From the NCBI GenBank assembly GCA_050084515.1, contig CM114271.1, positions 22,630,001-22,694,000 on the forward strand: a stretch of 64,000 nt of DNA, given 5' to 3'. Under the pieces are notes generated by a model. That model ran no database searches. It had not been told where the DNA came from and worked only from the letters and a program-made list of their open reading frames with translations. A program made the position numbers and the translations under genes. Positions 19,900 through 30,355 of this stretch are shown here, piece after piece. The stretch's first letter is position 1, and the number at the start of each line of letters is the position of its first letter. Source of the stretch: Blasia pusilla (lineage: Eukaryota > Marchantiophyta > Marchantiopsida > Blasiales).

Positions 19900-20145
19900 T
19901 AAAATCAGTAAAATTTAGGGTTTGGGACGTATATGACTATGAGAGTCATTATGTCATGACTAGCAGTTAGGAGCTCTCAACTCAATGAGTCATTTTATTG
20001 TGAGTAGTTTGGCGTATATATTATTTTTGTATGACTTTCGTAGTCATGCTTGTAGAACTTTGGTGGTTATGACGTTGTGACTCATATCTCATGCAATTTA
20101 GCGAGAATGACTTGGTGAGTTGTTCAACTATGACTTCTTGAAATA
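19900..20145 (-). mobile_element. Right subterminal region of the CACTA-like element
   Basis: TATGACT, AGTCAT, TGACTC and GAGTCA motifs recur at 19930-20135 as they do at 13431-13600. The terminal TAGTG itself is not seen; the last repeat is ACTATGACTTCTTG at about 20127-20140, after which the protease fragment of a DNMT-type element begins. Confidence 0.45.
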
Positions 20146-21088
20146 CCGCCTGAACTCCAAAGTGGCACATCCAACGATGAGGATGCCACTGCTGCAAAAA
20201 TAGGGACCTCCTCTACCTCCTCATGCGCAGGAGAATCCATAGCAGAAACATTACCCTCCAAAAAGTCTCCTGGCCAAGTGACTACTCCACTAAAACCAGC
20301 CACAGATGCTAACACACTTTGTTGGGGAAGACCCTCTGGTCGAGCCCCAGAAATAAATCTCACAGAACTTGGCTCATACGTCCATCCCGGACCGCCAACT
20401 AGGTCAGAAGATTTGTCTCACCCCGATAATCCATCCGAAAACCCATCGTACAATATTGCTCCTCCAACTAGTACATCATACGACTCGGTGATGTGACTAC
20501 CGCAGATACTCCCAACCGGGAGCTATCGATCGCATGATCTGGTCTCAATCAGATAGAAAACTTTTCCCGTGTCATGAATTGAGACCTATCATTGGCTCCT
20601 CCAAGTGATGTTTGAATCTGGAATGGGCAAGGCTCAAGCTCGACCTCCGAATACCCAAACCAATACATGCCGCCTTTCCCAACATCAAGGTTGGGCACAA
20701 GAGTCTAACAAGACTCTATCCGGTCTCAGACACTGTCCTATAGGACTCACCAATCGGAAGATCCCACTCCGGTTGTCCAACATACATACACCAGGTGTAA
20801 GCCTCTCACGATCAATGGTGGCCGGGCCGGGTAATGCATCCATCTTCGCCGCTTTGCCGCCGCCAAGTAGCACCGGGTACTCAATGCTACTCGACATAGA
20901 GGGTCGCTCCACCGCAACACCCTCATCCACCTCAACACGTGTAGCAAGAATAACACCCCACGTTCACACACGCGTGGTCGCTAATCGAAATACTGAGCTA
21001 AGTCAACTCCTAAAGCCATCAGCTCCGTGGCCGAAAACAATGGGGATCCCAACACTGAAGTTGCCATCCATCTCTAAAGCTCCTTAAG
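20146..21088 (-). pseudogene. Protease region of a DNMT-type gypsy element (copy D)
   Basis: Minus-strand fragment of the family described as copies A-C. The frame 20930-20685 reads GPATIDRERLTPGVCMLDN and VSPIGQCLRPDRVLLDSCAQ, the same region as ARPAIERE...VSPTGT..RQRVLLDSGAHP of copy B. The catalytic DSG has become DSC. It continues with damaged pieces to FLEGN and DVPLWSSGGIS (20180-20270), the block just before the DNMT domain in copy A, and is cut off at the CACTA-like sequence. No methyltransferase part remains. Confidence 0.7.
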
Positions 21089-21820
21089 ATTAGATAGTAT
21101 CTAAATTATTCTCCCAAAAGGGGTAATTCCTTCTCCAATGAGAATGAATTCATTTTCTAACAAATATAGCTTTTCTAGGATTACAAATCTCTCCAAAATA
21201 CTCCAGTCTACATTCATCAAAATCTCAAATTCCTTAAGAATTGATCATGGGTAAATTATTCTTCCAAGAGAGACAATCAATTTTATTGAAAGAGAAATTA
21301 AATCCAATATCATTGTCCCAAGAATGACAAAGACAACTCAAGAAAACAAAATTTAAGGTAGTCCCCCTCTTTATATGCCCATAGGGGATCCACAACAGTA
21401 AAATATAAGATCAATCTTATCTTGTGCCATATGGTTTTCTCTAATTGCTTAACCAATCCGTAACTCTCAACTTCATAGGACCATCCTTATATTACACAAA
21501 GGTAGAATGCCCCTTGAGGCCTCTCTTCTTCCTTTATATACTTAAAACTATGTATAATAAAGATAAATTAACTTTACCTATTCTTATTCCATGTGACCTC
21601 TTCTCATAGTATGAAAGCATCTTCTTTAGACTCTAGTGTCCTTGTCTCATTTTATCATATTTATTCATGATTTCATCTTTATTTTACTTTTCATCAACCT
21701 ACAGAGCCACTCATCTTAATCAGATGTTATTTTTTTCTTTTTTTGGTTGGTTTTTTCTCACTTATGTGTTATATGGTATAGACTCTAACTTAACTCATAA
21801 CTAACAAATAATGGTTACAA
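21089..21820 (-). repeat. LTR of a chromovirus remnant
   Basis: On the minus strand a purine tract (AACAAGGGAAGA, about 21837-21826) is followed by TGTAACCATTATTTG, a plausible LTR start. TATAAAGAGGGGG near 21368-21380 would be the TATA region, and it aligns with the plus-strand LTR-like sequence at 2170-2240. The LTR abuts the copy D protease fragment at about 21088. Confidence 0.55.
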
Positions 21821-21839
21821 ATCTTCCCTTGTTAAGATA

Positions 21840-22330
21840 AAACATATTTTTTGTGAGAACTTTCAAAGCCTTGCATTATCAATGGTGCATTGGTCAAGTT
21901 GGATGAGGGTTCTCATATTGCCTAAAATAATGGATATCCTTTCCAATTATTTAACTTGATAGTGATAAGTTCCTCAAATGTGTTTCTTAAAGATACGTTC
22001 CACTTCAGATTTTTCATGATCTCCTTCCATTTTAGGTAATGGTAGAGGGAGAATATTGTGATCAAATATTTTGGATGTAGAATAAACGATGAAGGAAAAG
22101 ATAAATGAAACACATTATGAATTTTTATACGCCTGGATAGGTCTAACTTATACCCACCCACTTTCTCTATAATGGAGAAAGGCCCAAGATAATAAGGATT
22201 AAGCTTACACATATCTACTAATGATAAATTGGATGTTGCTAACCAAACTTTATCCCCTTTGAAAAACTCTATCTCTTGACAATGAGCATATGCATATCGT
22301 TGTTGTCAATTTTGGGCAAAATCCAACTTC
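21840..22330 (-). pseudogene. Integrase C-terminus with chromodomain (chromovirus remnant 2)
   Basis: Reads IEFFKGDKVWLATSNLSL, then KLNPYYLGPFSIIEKVGG and IKIHNVFHLSF, the GPF/Y-type C-terminal module of chromovirus integrases. It continues into a decayed chromodomain, LNNWKGYPLF, EPSSNLTNAPLIMQGFE, near 21990-21860. By family the chromodomain directs integration to particular histone marks. Upstream domains of this element were not found beyond 22440. Confidence 0.75.
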
Positions 22331-22334
22331 TCCT

Positions 22335-22876
22335 CAACTAATTGAACTCTCTTTTTAATTTAATCCATAAATTCACTAATTGGTGCTACCTTCCTAAATT
22401 CCCTTGGAATTATTCCTATTTAAGTGAGGCTATGTAAGATTATGGTAAGTCAATAAAATGATCTCAATTTGAGAAGTAAGAATTATCTTTAAGGCCCTTC
22501 TCCCCTCTTTATGTACTCTTGAGTACGTGATCCCTTACCCTTACATCAAAGATCAATAAGATTGAATCTACGTCATCTTTTTCTCATTGGTCATCCAATT
22601 ATTTTTCTTACATGCTTGCCAAGTATCCTTCTAGCTATCCTTATGCATCATCATGTATACATTATATGACCTTATCTAAGATTCTTGTTATCTTATCTTC
22701 TCCTCATCTTTCATGTCATATCTTTATCTTGTGCGTGCCCTAAGCCTTTTCATCCTTTTGGCGATCTTCAATAATGCATTTATATCCCTAGTGATTCTTC
22801 TAACATAGTTTCTTCTAAGTCCTATCTTATGAAAATACTCCTTTCATTTAAGAAGCAATGTCCTTGTTGCGTGTAT
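22335..22876. other. Boundary zone between two chromovirus remnants
   Basis: AT-rich, no clear protein homology. It should contain the 3' tail or LTR of the upstream chromovirus (23.0-25.3 kb) and the truncated 5' side of the downstream one. No termini could be placed. Confidence 0.3.
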
Positions 22877-23040
22877 TCTCAAAGTATTGAATCATCAATG
22901 ATGCATTAGCAAAGTGGTTATAAGGTTCCAAAATATCTTCATACAATATATAGCCTTTCCATGGGACCAAATATTTAATGATTTGATAATTACCTCATTG
23001 ACCGATGCAATTATCTAGGACTTGCTCTACCTCAAATTCT
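22877..23040 (-). pseudogene. Chromodomain (chromovirus remnant 1)
   Basis: Minus-strand reading FEVEQVLDNC, IIKYLVPWKGYILYEDILEP and NHFANASLMIQYFE has the layout of chromodomains (EVExILD..., YLVKWKGY, WEP..nL.n). The normal Lys of LVKWKGY is Pro and the TW of the TWEP block is lost. It lies just beyond the integrase C-terminal module. Confidence 0.65.
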
Positions 23041-23323
23041 TTGTGATTATTTACTAATCAAACTACTAATTCTTGGTTCGATCGGGTGTTGAGAGAAAAA
23101 AAATGATTGGGGAATACAACGTCTTAAGATTGATACATGGAAATTGGAAGATATTGTGAAACTCTATGTGTATAGGGAGTTCTAATTTATATGTCACTGC
23201 ACCAATACGCTCTAAGATAGGAAACATTCCAATGAAATGCGCACTCATTTTGCAAACATTCACTTATTGTAGATGAGTGGTGGATAGCTAGACTTTACCA
23301 ACTCTTCATGATAATGATGGGTA

Positions 23324-23358
<35 letters not shown>

Positions 23359-24300
23359 TTTGGGGATTTTGAGCAATTTGAAGTTTCTCCTTTGCTTGAA
23401 CCACTTCCTCATGAATTTTCTTGTACAAAGTCCTCTATTGTACGAACCGTGGAAGTGACATTGTCAATGAGACCTTGTTTTGCCAAGTTGATCATTTGTG
23501 GATGCTCTCCATACATAAAAAAAAAACTAACGGTGTTGCTTTAGTGAAAGCGTTGAGAGAGTTGTTGTAAGAAATTCCACCAATGGAAATAGCCAATCCC
23601 AATCCTCTTGCTCCCCAAGAATGAAGGCCCTAAGCATATCCTCAATTCTATAATTGGCTCATTTTTTGCGCATATATCTTATTTAGGATGGTATGAAGTT
23701 GATATAGCTAGTTGAGCCTTGAAGAGACCGAAAAGAGTGCGCCAAAATAAACTTGTGAATTAAGTTTCAAGGTCTTATATCAATAGCTTAAATAGTCCAT
23801 GTTATGAAAATACTACCTCTAAATATATCTTAGCCAACTCTCGCGTTGTCACTATCTTCTTAGTGGTCCAAATGTGAATAATTTTACTCAATTTATCCAC
23901 AAACACCACAATGCTATCAAAACTTGTACCGACGTATGGTACTCCACAAATAATATCCATGCTTACATACTCCCATTATTGGCTGGGTATCGAAAGGGTT
24001 GTAGAAACCCTACCTTATGAAGATTTTTGGGCTTATTTTGTTTGCACTTAAGGCAACTATGAACATAAGATTCCACATCTTCCTACATCTTAGGCTAGTA
24101 ATACACTCATCGAAGACTATCCAAAGTCTTCTTAATTCCAATATGGCATGCTATAGTTGTATCATGCACCTCAAATAAAAATTCATTATGGGGTTTTGTG
24201 TTGATCAGAATCCATAATTTATCTTCGTTGACGACTAGATCTCGTATCGTCTTCACCTTTCTCCTACCTTTGGCTGCCAATATCTCTTTATCTTATTTTT
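23041..24300 (-). pseudogene. Integrase (chromovirus remnant 1)
   Basis: From high to low coordinates: zinc-binding HHCC region (HDTTIACHIGIKKT...YVHSCLKCKQNKP, about 24165-24035), catalytic core with MDIICGVPYVG (first Asp), FDSIVVFVDKLSKIIHI, a decayed DLET.FTSLFW (second catalytic position), and the GPF-type tail CKMSAHFIGMFPILERIGAV near 23235. An (AT)n tract sits between core and tail. Stops and frameshifts are numerous. Structure and order are those of a plant chromovirus. Confidence 0.85.
23325..23355. repeat. (AT)n microsatellite
   Basis: About 31 bp of alternating AT inside the chromovirus integrase tail; on the minus strand it translates as IYIYIY and is clearly an expansion within the gene. 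Confidence 0.95.
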
Positions 24301-25345
24301 CAGGTGCGAGAAACTCCACCTACCAACTCGGGGGGATTTTCATCTCCGCCATATGATTCATTGTTCACATTTATGTCAAAGCATCTATAGTTTTATGTTT
24401 TCCTTCTAAGTACATATTGGTTACGTTGAATATTTTTCTTCATTCAATCGCACGGATTTGGCCTTTGGACAGCTCATTTTGTAATTCTAAGCACACTAAC
24501 ACTTTATGTTAGTCTCCAGAATAAAGGACTTATCCCCAAGATAGTGATGTGATTTCTTTATGGCCAATACAATTGCAAGCTCCTCCCGCTCCGTGGTGTG
24601 ATACTTTTGTTCCATCAATAGTAGTTTCTTAGAGGAGAAAGAAATTGGATGTCAGCCATCTTTCTATTTTTGTTATAAGATCCCTTCCACAGTTGAACTT
24701 GAAGTATCCATTGACAATTTAATCGATTTAGTTGGATCATAACACTTAAAAATAGGGGCATGTAATAAAGCCTGCTTCAATGCTTTAAATGCCATGTCCT
24801 CTAAAATTTCCCACTTCCATTTGCATTCTTTTCATGATAAGTTAGCCAATGGCTGAACCAATTTGGCAAATAAACCAAAAAAATGCTCATAGAACCCTGT
24901 CAATCCTAAATAGCTTTGAAGTTTTGCTAGATTTTTAGATGGTGCCCACTTTTTGATGACTTCTATCTTATCATTCATGACTTGCATATCTTTTTCACTA
25001 ATAAAATGACTCAGGTGATCTACTTCAATCTTTCCAAACTCACACTTTGTTAACTTTGCATCTAGTTTATGTTCTGTGAGGGCTTTAAGGACTTGACGTA
25101 AGTATTTCTAATGTTCCTATAAACTACCATTATATACTAATATCTCATCAAGGAAGACTATCATTGACTTTTCCAAATATGGACATAAAATATCGTTCAT
25201 GAGATCCATGAAGGTAGGTGGAGCATTGATTAGGCCAAAAGGCATGATTAAATACTCATAACGACCATATCTAGTTCTAAAAGCAATTTTATTGACACCT
25301 TCATCCATAATTCCAACATGGTTGTAGCCACTCCGTAGATCTAAC
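24301..25345 (-). pseudogene. Reverse transcriptase and RNase H (chromovirus remnant 1)
   Basis: The RT frame 25308-25117 reads [33 protein letters not shown] and [14 protein letters not shown]; the catalytic FLDDILVY has become FLDE. The thumb and connection follow (GKIEVDHLSHFISEK, LQSYLGLTGFYEHF), then RNase H, with KLSMDTSSSTVEGIL, REELAIVLAIKKSHHYL. Translation is almost continuous from 25300 to 24500 with few stops. RT sequence N-terminal to YGRYEYL is missing or too degraded above 25345. Confidence 0.9.
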
Positions 25346-26479
25346 TTTGTGAAGTATACTTATTTTTTATGGTCTTCTCATTGAATGCTCAATAATCCAC
25401 ATTCGTATTCCTCCATCCTTCTTATTCATAAATAATATGTGGATTGAAGAAAAATACTTATCATCATAGAAGCGTTTAAACTAGTCACTATAGAAGTGTA
25501 GGGATGTATGTATTATGTTTGAAAGACATGGTTGTGTGGGGTTGGTAGCTAGGTTGATCAATAGAATACTATCCAGTACCCATAGTATGATGGAAACCTA
25601 TGGGGACATCCTTGTACCATCCATGGTAGAGTTAAACCTCTACTTCTTGCTAGCCCACCAGAAGATCTTAACCTTGAAATTTGTAATTTGAAGTCTTGAG
25701 TTGAGTCTCAAAGAACCCAACTAGTTGTGTATTATGTGTGTAGGCAACTAGGTAGATGCTAAGCACTAAATGGTTCCAAGTCCCTCGACTCGGATTTGCA
25801 AGTTTCCATTTTTTCCTAAAGCGTACAATTGCAAGTCGCATGCATGATCCTATAAACCAAAATTGCAAGTTTTTTTGGACGCGTTTTAGGTTAAAAATTT
25901 ACGACTCTCCTTAATTACAAGTGGAAAATGGTTGTCAAGACTTGCAAAACTATGTGAACTTGCAAAGTTGCATCAAGATGCAATGGTGTGGCACGAATTG
26001 GATTCACAAACTTATAGTTGCAAAATATCCGCTCTTGAAAAAAAAATGACAAGAAATGGAGTTGCGTTGATATCTCTATCCTTAGTATTCTACATTGATG
26101 ATAGATACTTGTGCTACTTCCAAAATCTCACCATCTTTTCCCAATGAATCCCTCGTTTATCCTAGCTAAAAATACTTACATAACACAAGTTAGTCATTGC
26201 ATAATTAAGACCAAAAATTGTCTTCTACATAGAAATCATATGGCATATTAGTTTATTACCTTCAACAACAAGTTGAATGAAATTCAAACTCTTTCATACT
26301 CTTTCCCCACTCTGCCAAAACAAGAGAAAAATAAGAAATGAATCAAACTCATTCCACTAGATTATCTTTTCCACCTAAAACATCCAGGGAGCTATTGATA
26401 GATCAACAAACTCTCCCCACAAATGGAATTAAGGAAATTGATAGATAGGCAACTTCACTAGACTAGGGCGGGGTGGATC
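25346..26479. other. No recognisable gene
   Basis: Non-coding by inspection in both strands. The short frames at 25668-25868 and 25932-26147 match nothing I recognise. Part may be decayed chromovirus RT upstream sequence. Confidence 0.35.
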
Positions 26480-26665
26480 CATTCGAGCTTGGTAGACGTT
26501 CCTACTCGCTTAAGTTGTATGTTATGTGGATCTACAAGAGACATAACTGCCATGTTGGTTTGTGAGCGTCGTTCTAGAGGGTGGCATATATTACACTTAA
26601 TTTCCCTTTTTGATGTCAACGTTGTTCCCAGGGGATAATAGATATATCCGAGATATAGAGTAGTT
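26480..26665 (+). pseudogene. Decayed PHD finger (copy F)
   Basis: Reads ...SLKLYVMWIY or, in the right frame, CMLCGSTRDITAMLVCERRS, GWHILHL and VNVVPRG**IYPRYR. This matches the PHD finger at 11389-11613 with its second CxxC changed (C-E-R-R) and the last CPRC changed to YPRY. It is the 3' end of another copy of the DNMT-type element; upstream parts are absent. Confidence 0.55.
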
Positions 26666-26960
26666 TATTACGCCAGATTAGATGTGGTGAGTGCTATTTG
26701 GACTTAGGAGATCTAATCTCCAGTTATAAGGGAAATTATGTTGTATACACGTGTGAGTGTATTTTATTGTGTAGACAACTTTTCCATCTTGTGTGGAAAT
26801 TCAATGGCTTTTATTGTATGGATATGAATAATGACGTAGACCTCATAGCAATGTGTATGCGCATGAAAATTTTCACATCATAGTTAGTCGATGGTTAGAG
26901 TTCCACCATGTATATACAAGGTGTAGAGAGTAAGTTGTCGTAAGCTCGATGTACATCCAA
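26666..26960 (+). repeat. 3' tail and LTR remnant (copy F)
   Basis: Behind the PHD remnant, GATCTAATCTCCAGTTATAAG and then ATAGCAATGTGTATGCGCATGA (26847-26868) parallels LTR sequence at 1360-1395 and 12585-12610. Ends were not determined. Confidence 0.45.
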
Positions 26961-27799
26961 AAATTTGTATTGAGTACTTGAGTAAGGGTAGATACATCTC
27001 CATTTCATCAAGGTTGACCTTTCTAGAAATTTTCCTATTTTTTAATTTGAGTCAAGCGACTTGTGAACCTAGTCAATGATCATGTGTTAATCTATTTATG
27101 TAGCTTATCAAGTTGGTCCAAGAACGATCAAATACCTGCATCAATTCAACATCAAAAAATCCTTTGGGCAACACTTCTGTGCAAGGCCTTTCAAAAAAAA
27201 ACTAAAAAAAAAAACTACTAAACACATCTCCATTATAGCACTCTAGTGAGGCAATCTAATTGGCCCACCTGCACACAATGAATTATGTGTTGGCTACTAG
27301 TTGAGGTTACAAGGGAATTTGGATTCTAGGAGTCTAGTACCAAACTTCGATACCCATTCTTTTATTTTTCGATATCTGTATGCACGTACTTTAAAATATC
27401 ATTTATTTCTTTACGGAGTCATTTACATAATTTAATGAGGATTTGGCTTGTATTATTATTTTTGGTTTTTCCAAGGTACAAGAAATATTTGACTACATGG
27501 TTAGTACTACCAATATATCAGCAAACATTGTGGTGCTCGACTCTCAAAGATCTACAACCTCAACCAAGACCAAGAAACAATTTTGGTATGATTTTTGATA
27601 CGATTCCATTCCTTTTATGTTGCCTCACATGCTTTTTTTGAGGGTTTCTTCTATGATGATGCTTATTACTCTGAATTTTGTTGTCTTGATTTCAAATCCT
27701 TCCTCTCTAAACAATCCAAAAGTTCAATAGAGTAAAGAAAATGAGATAATATTTCTTAATTTGTATAAAGAGTGTTATTTCTATTATTTTAAGAAAGGC
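26961..27799. other. No recognisable gene
   Basis: AT-rich DNA with short frames only (for example 27435-27641) and no family resemblance. Confidence 0.35.
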
Positions 27800-28560
27800 A
27801 ATGTGAGCCAAGATCAATGGCGGTTGCTTGCAATTCATATGAAGGAAAGAACTCAAGTGACCATACCATATAAGCCACAAATATTAAGAAAAAAAATGGT
27901 TGGATTAGTAAAAAAAGTATAAGAGTGAAAAAATTAAACAAGGTCAACGGGCGCCGAACCAAGTGAGTGGGAACATTATGCTTAAATACACAATTTTAGA
28001 GGTCCATCAACAAAGGAATCAAGAATACTATGTGCATGTGATGACGTTACTCACATCCAAGAATCCATTCGTATGGAAATGTTTTTTTATTTGAGTGATG
28101 AAGGCTTCATCCATACTAAATCTCAACCATTATTTCTTCATATTATATCTGATGAGGGCAAGAAAGTTATGGATCAGTCAAGTGATCCACCTATTTATTC
28201 ATCAATAGATACACTATTACATGAACCAATATACACACCTCGAACCCACACATTCAATATGAGTTCAAATGAAGCTCTACCTATCAAACAAAGTCTAAGA
28301 AGCAAACTATGTTCTTGATCAAGTGTTGCAAGAAAACCAAACAAAAAAAGAAATTTGAGAGAAATTAGTGACAATATTACACAACCAAAGAATGCCTTTA
28401 TTCAAGTTTTGAAGAAAAAAGTGAGAAGAAAGCCCAAAAAGAGGATAAAAAAATTGGAGCTAATGTGTCAAATGTTTGAACGTCGCCATATGGACCTTCA
28501 ATTGGAGAGAGAAAAGTGAGGTGGATTATCATCAACAACGTCTACATCTGAAAAATAAGT
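27800..28560 (+). pseudogene. Possible PIF/Harbinger ORF1-like (Myb/SANT-type) gene fragment
   Basis: An early piece reads QDQWRLLAIHMKERTQV then ILRKKMVGLVKKV, which has the W...K pattern of the Myb/SANT-like DNA-binding domain of plant Harbinger ORF1 proteins. The open piece 28073-28318 (MEMFFYLSDEGF...) and a Lys/Arg-rich tail with QVLKKKVRRKPKKR (about 28400-28440) follow. It is convergent with the transposase fragment that starts at 29050 on the other strand, the arrangement often seen in such elements. The assignment rests mainly on that context. Confidence 0.35.
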
Positions 28561-28579
28561 ATGTATGTTCTAACTCAAG

Positions 28580-29050
28580 TTCCATCATTGCTCAAGTAAG
28601 AACATGTGTCGCAAAACTCTTTAAATAATGTTGCTAACACGTATTCACTCGAGATTTTTCTTCTCTTTTCAAATGCACTTCCAGGTTGTGATTGGATAAT
28701 TGTAGCATTCATCCTCTCATCCACTAGATTGATCTCTTGCGGTAGGGGCTCTGCATACATGATAACAAAAATTTGTAGAACTCCACATGCAAGCATCATT
28801 TTAGAAACCATTTCTAGAGACGTTGGACAATTGCGTAGAGTTGTTCATCTTCCTTTCGAATGACCAAAAGAATTTTCTATTTTCACTTTTTCCTTTGATG
28901 TATATCTATCAAATATGTTTTCCAATGGATTTCCTTGATATAGAGGTCGACTGAAATACTTCAATGCCTATGGTTATAGGGAATAGGCGGTATCTCCAAG
29001 TAATCTGGGTGGAATGACTTGAATGTCTCCATGCTCAAGTGGCAATGCCA
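28580..29050 (-). pseudogene. PIF/Harbinger-type transposase fragment
   Basis: Minus-strand reading: VIPPRLLGDTAYSL (29025-28985), RPLYQGNPLENIFDRYTSKE, KVKIENSFGHSKGR (28885-28855) and LRNCPTSLEMVSKMMLACGVL then QIFVIMYAEP (28840-28755). These are the GDsaYPL, R..vE.aFG.lKgRf and ..kmi.AccvLhNf blocks at the end of HARBI1/PIF DDE transposases. The catalytic domain N-terminal to GD is missing or degraded, and Asn of LHN is replaced. By family the enzyme excises and reinserts the element at TTA-like targets. Confidence 0.75.
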
Positions 29051-29090
29051 TTTATGGTTGACAAAGGATAGGTTTATTTTCAATTGGCGA

Positions 29091-29815
29091 GCACCTATTT
29101 CTCTTGAATGTTAGTCTTCTATGTTGCGGAAGCGTACGTTCAGTAGGTCATGCTCTCCTTAGTGATTTGCATCCAAATACATTCAAGTTAGCTACTGTTT
29201 GGCCCAATCAGTCTCACATCTCCCAATTTCTAGACTTGGGCTATCCTCCAAGCTCAAAAAAGGTCAATGGGATCAAATATCGACCTAACCTCTTACTCCC
29301 CAACACAAGAAACCCCTTCTAGACTTGGGATAGACTTCCTTCATAGTCCAAGAACCTAAAACGGTGACAGACTGCTTGGCGGTTGCAACTGCATAATGGA
29401 TATCAAATGAGTCTCTAATCGTGATCCATTATCTGAATCACGGATCAAGGTTCTCTGTTGTATCCATAATTTATTCCCTTGGACTTGGCTTGGCGTCTGC
29501 ACCTCGAAAACAACCTCATGATCCATCGCATTCTCTTGGTTCATCCCAACAACTCCCCAAGGTAGGGTTTGAGTCCCAAACTCCCTTGGAGACCCTTCCC
29601 CTTATATATAGTTCTAGATTTCCACCCCCTTCCTACCTTTTGGGAAAGTCCTCTTGGGCTACTCCTTGTGGCCCTCAACCCAAATATTAGTCCAGTAGTT
29701 TAGGGGTGGTTTCTTGATCTCTATTCATGCGTTTCTCTAGATCTTTAGTGTGTTGGAAGTTTTTTTGTTCTTCTAAGCTTTCCAACGCCACCTTACTCAT
29801 CCCAAACCCATCTTA
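29091..29815 (+). repeat. LTR-like direct repeat, copy 1
   Basis: About 725 bp that align along their whole length with 32875-33595 in the same orientation: GCACCTA at the start, GTTGCGGAAGCG, TCCAAGCTCAA, AAGAACCTAAAACGG, CTTTAGTGTGTTGGAAG. The sequence contains CTTATATATAGTTC (29601), a good TATA box, and TGTTGCGGAAGC, a common LTR start. Copy 1 has lost most CpGs that copy 2 retains. Whether the two are the paired LTRs of one element or independent copies is open. Confidence 0.6.
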
Positions 29816-30043
29816 GCGTCGTCTGGCTTTGCGTCCGCCTCTCTTCTAGCCTTGCGCCTTGGCTCTGTCCGACGAGCCCTCTACTCCGTCCGGACTTTTG
29901 TCCACTTCGTTTGGAGCTTAGGCGCTACCTCCATCCGTCTGGCGCCGCGGTTTTTTCCACGCCGTCTCGGGGCTTCGTCTGCCCGCGTTGTCCGCCGCAC
30001 TGTCCGTGTTGCCACGCCATCCGTCGCCGCTCCGTCCGCGTCT
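29816..30043. other. CpG-rich tract without gene
   Basis: Very CG-rich, simple in composition, with many CCGTC / CGTCCG repeats. Frames reading through it are Arg/Ser/Pro rich and unlikely to be real. It is bounded by a Helitron-like 3' end and may be its interior. Confidence 0.35.
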
Positions 30044-30077
30044 TGCCCAGTGCATCGCATGAGAACCGTAAAACTAA
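30044..30077 (+). mobile_element. Possible Helitron 3' terminus
   Basis: GTGCATCGCATGAGAACC here matches GTGCATCGCACGGGAACC at the Helitron end at 19010-19027; then CTAA (30074-30077) and T follow, satisfying CTRR plus T. The hairpin is partly decayed. No 5' end was fixed. Confidence 0.45.
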
Positions 30078-30254
30078 TGGTTCATATCTCCATTCATGCT
30101 AAAAAATTGTCATGGAATAACTTGTCCTGTGTAGCTTCTTAGCACTTGAATTCACTTAGCAGCCATATGCCACCCGAAGCATAAATGGCGACCGAGAATA
30201 AAAATCTAGTCAAACTATAAGAAAAGAGGTTGGATGATAGGCCATCGAAAGCGC

Positions 30255-30355
30255 CTCAACCAAAACGGCTCCGCTCATGTAACAGAGGTTCCATATGAAC
30301 CGCCCTTTCATCACTCTCCTGTATGCTAATAAAACCACTAGTAGTTTTGGTTGAG
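30255..30355. mobile_element. Small inverted-repeat element (MITE-like), 101 bp
   Basis: CTCAACCAAAAC (30255-30266) and its exact reverse complement (30344-30355) bound 101 bp. AAAGC lies just outside on the right and two bases away on the left, too imperfect to call a target duplication. Confidence 0.4.

Noticed and set aside
23308-23544. Plus-strand frame with IYIYIY run
   Set aside because: Microsatellite translation antisense to a chromovirus integrase.
29852-30142. Arg/Val/Ala-rich frame in the CpG-rich tract
   Set aside because: Composition follows the CCGTC-type repeats and no conservation or motif is visible.
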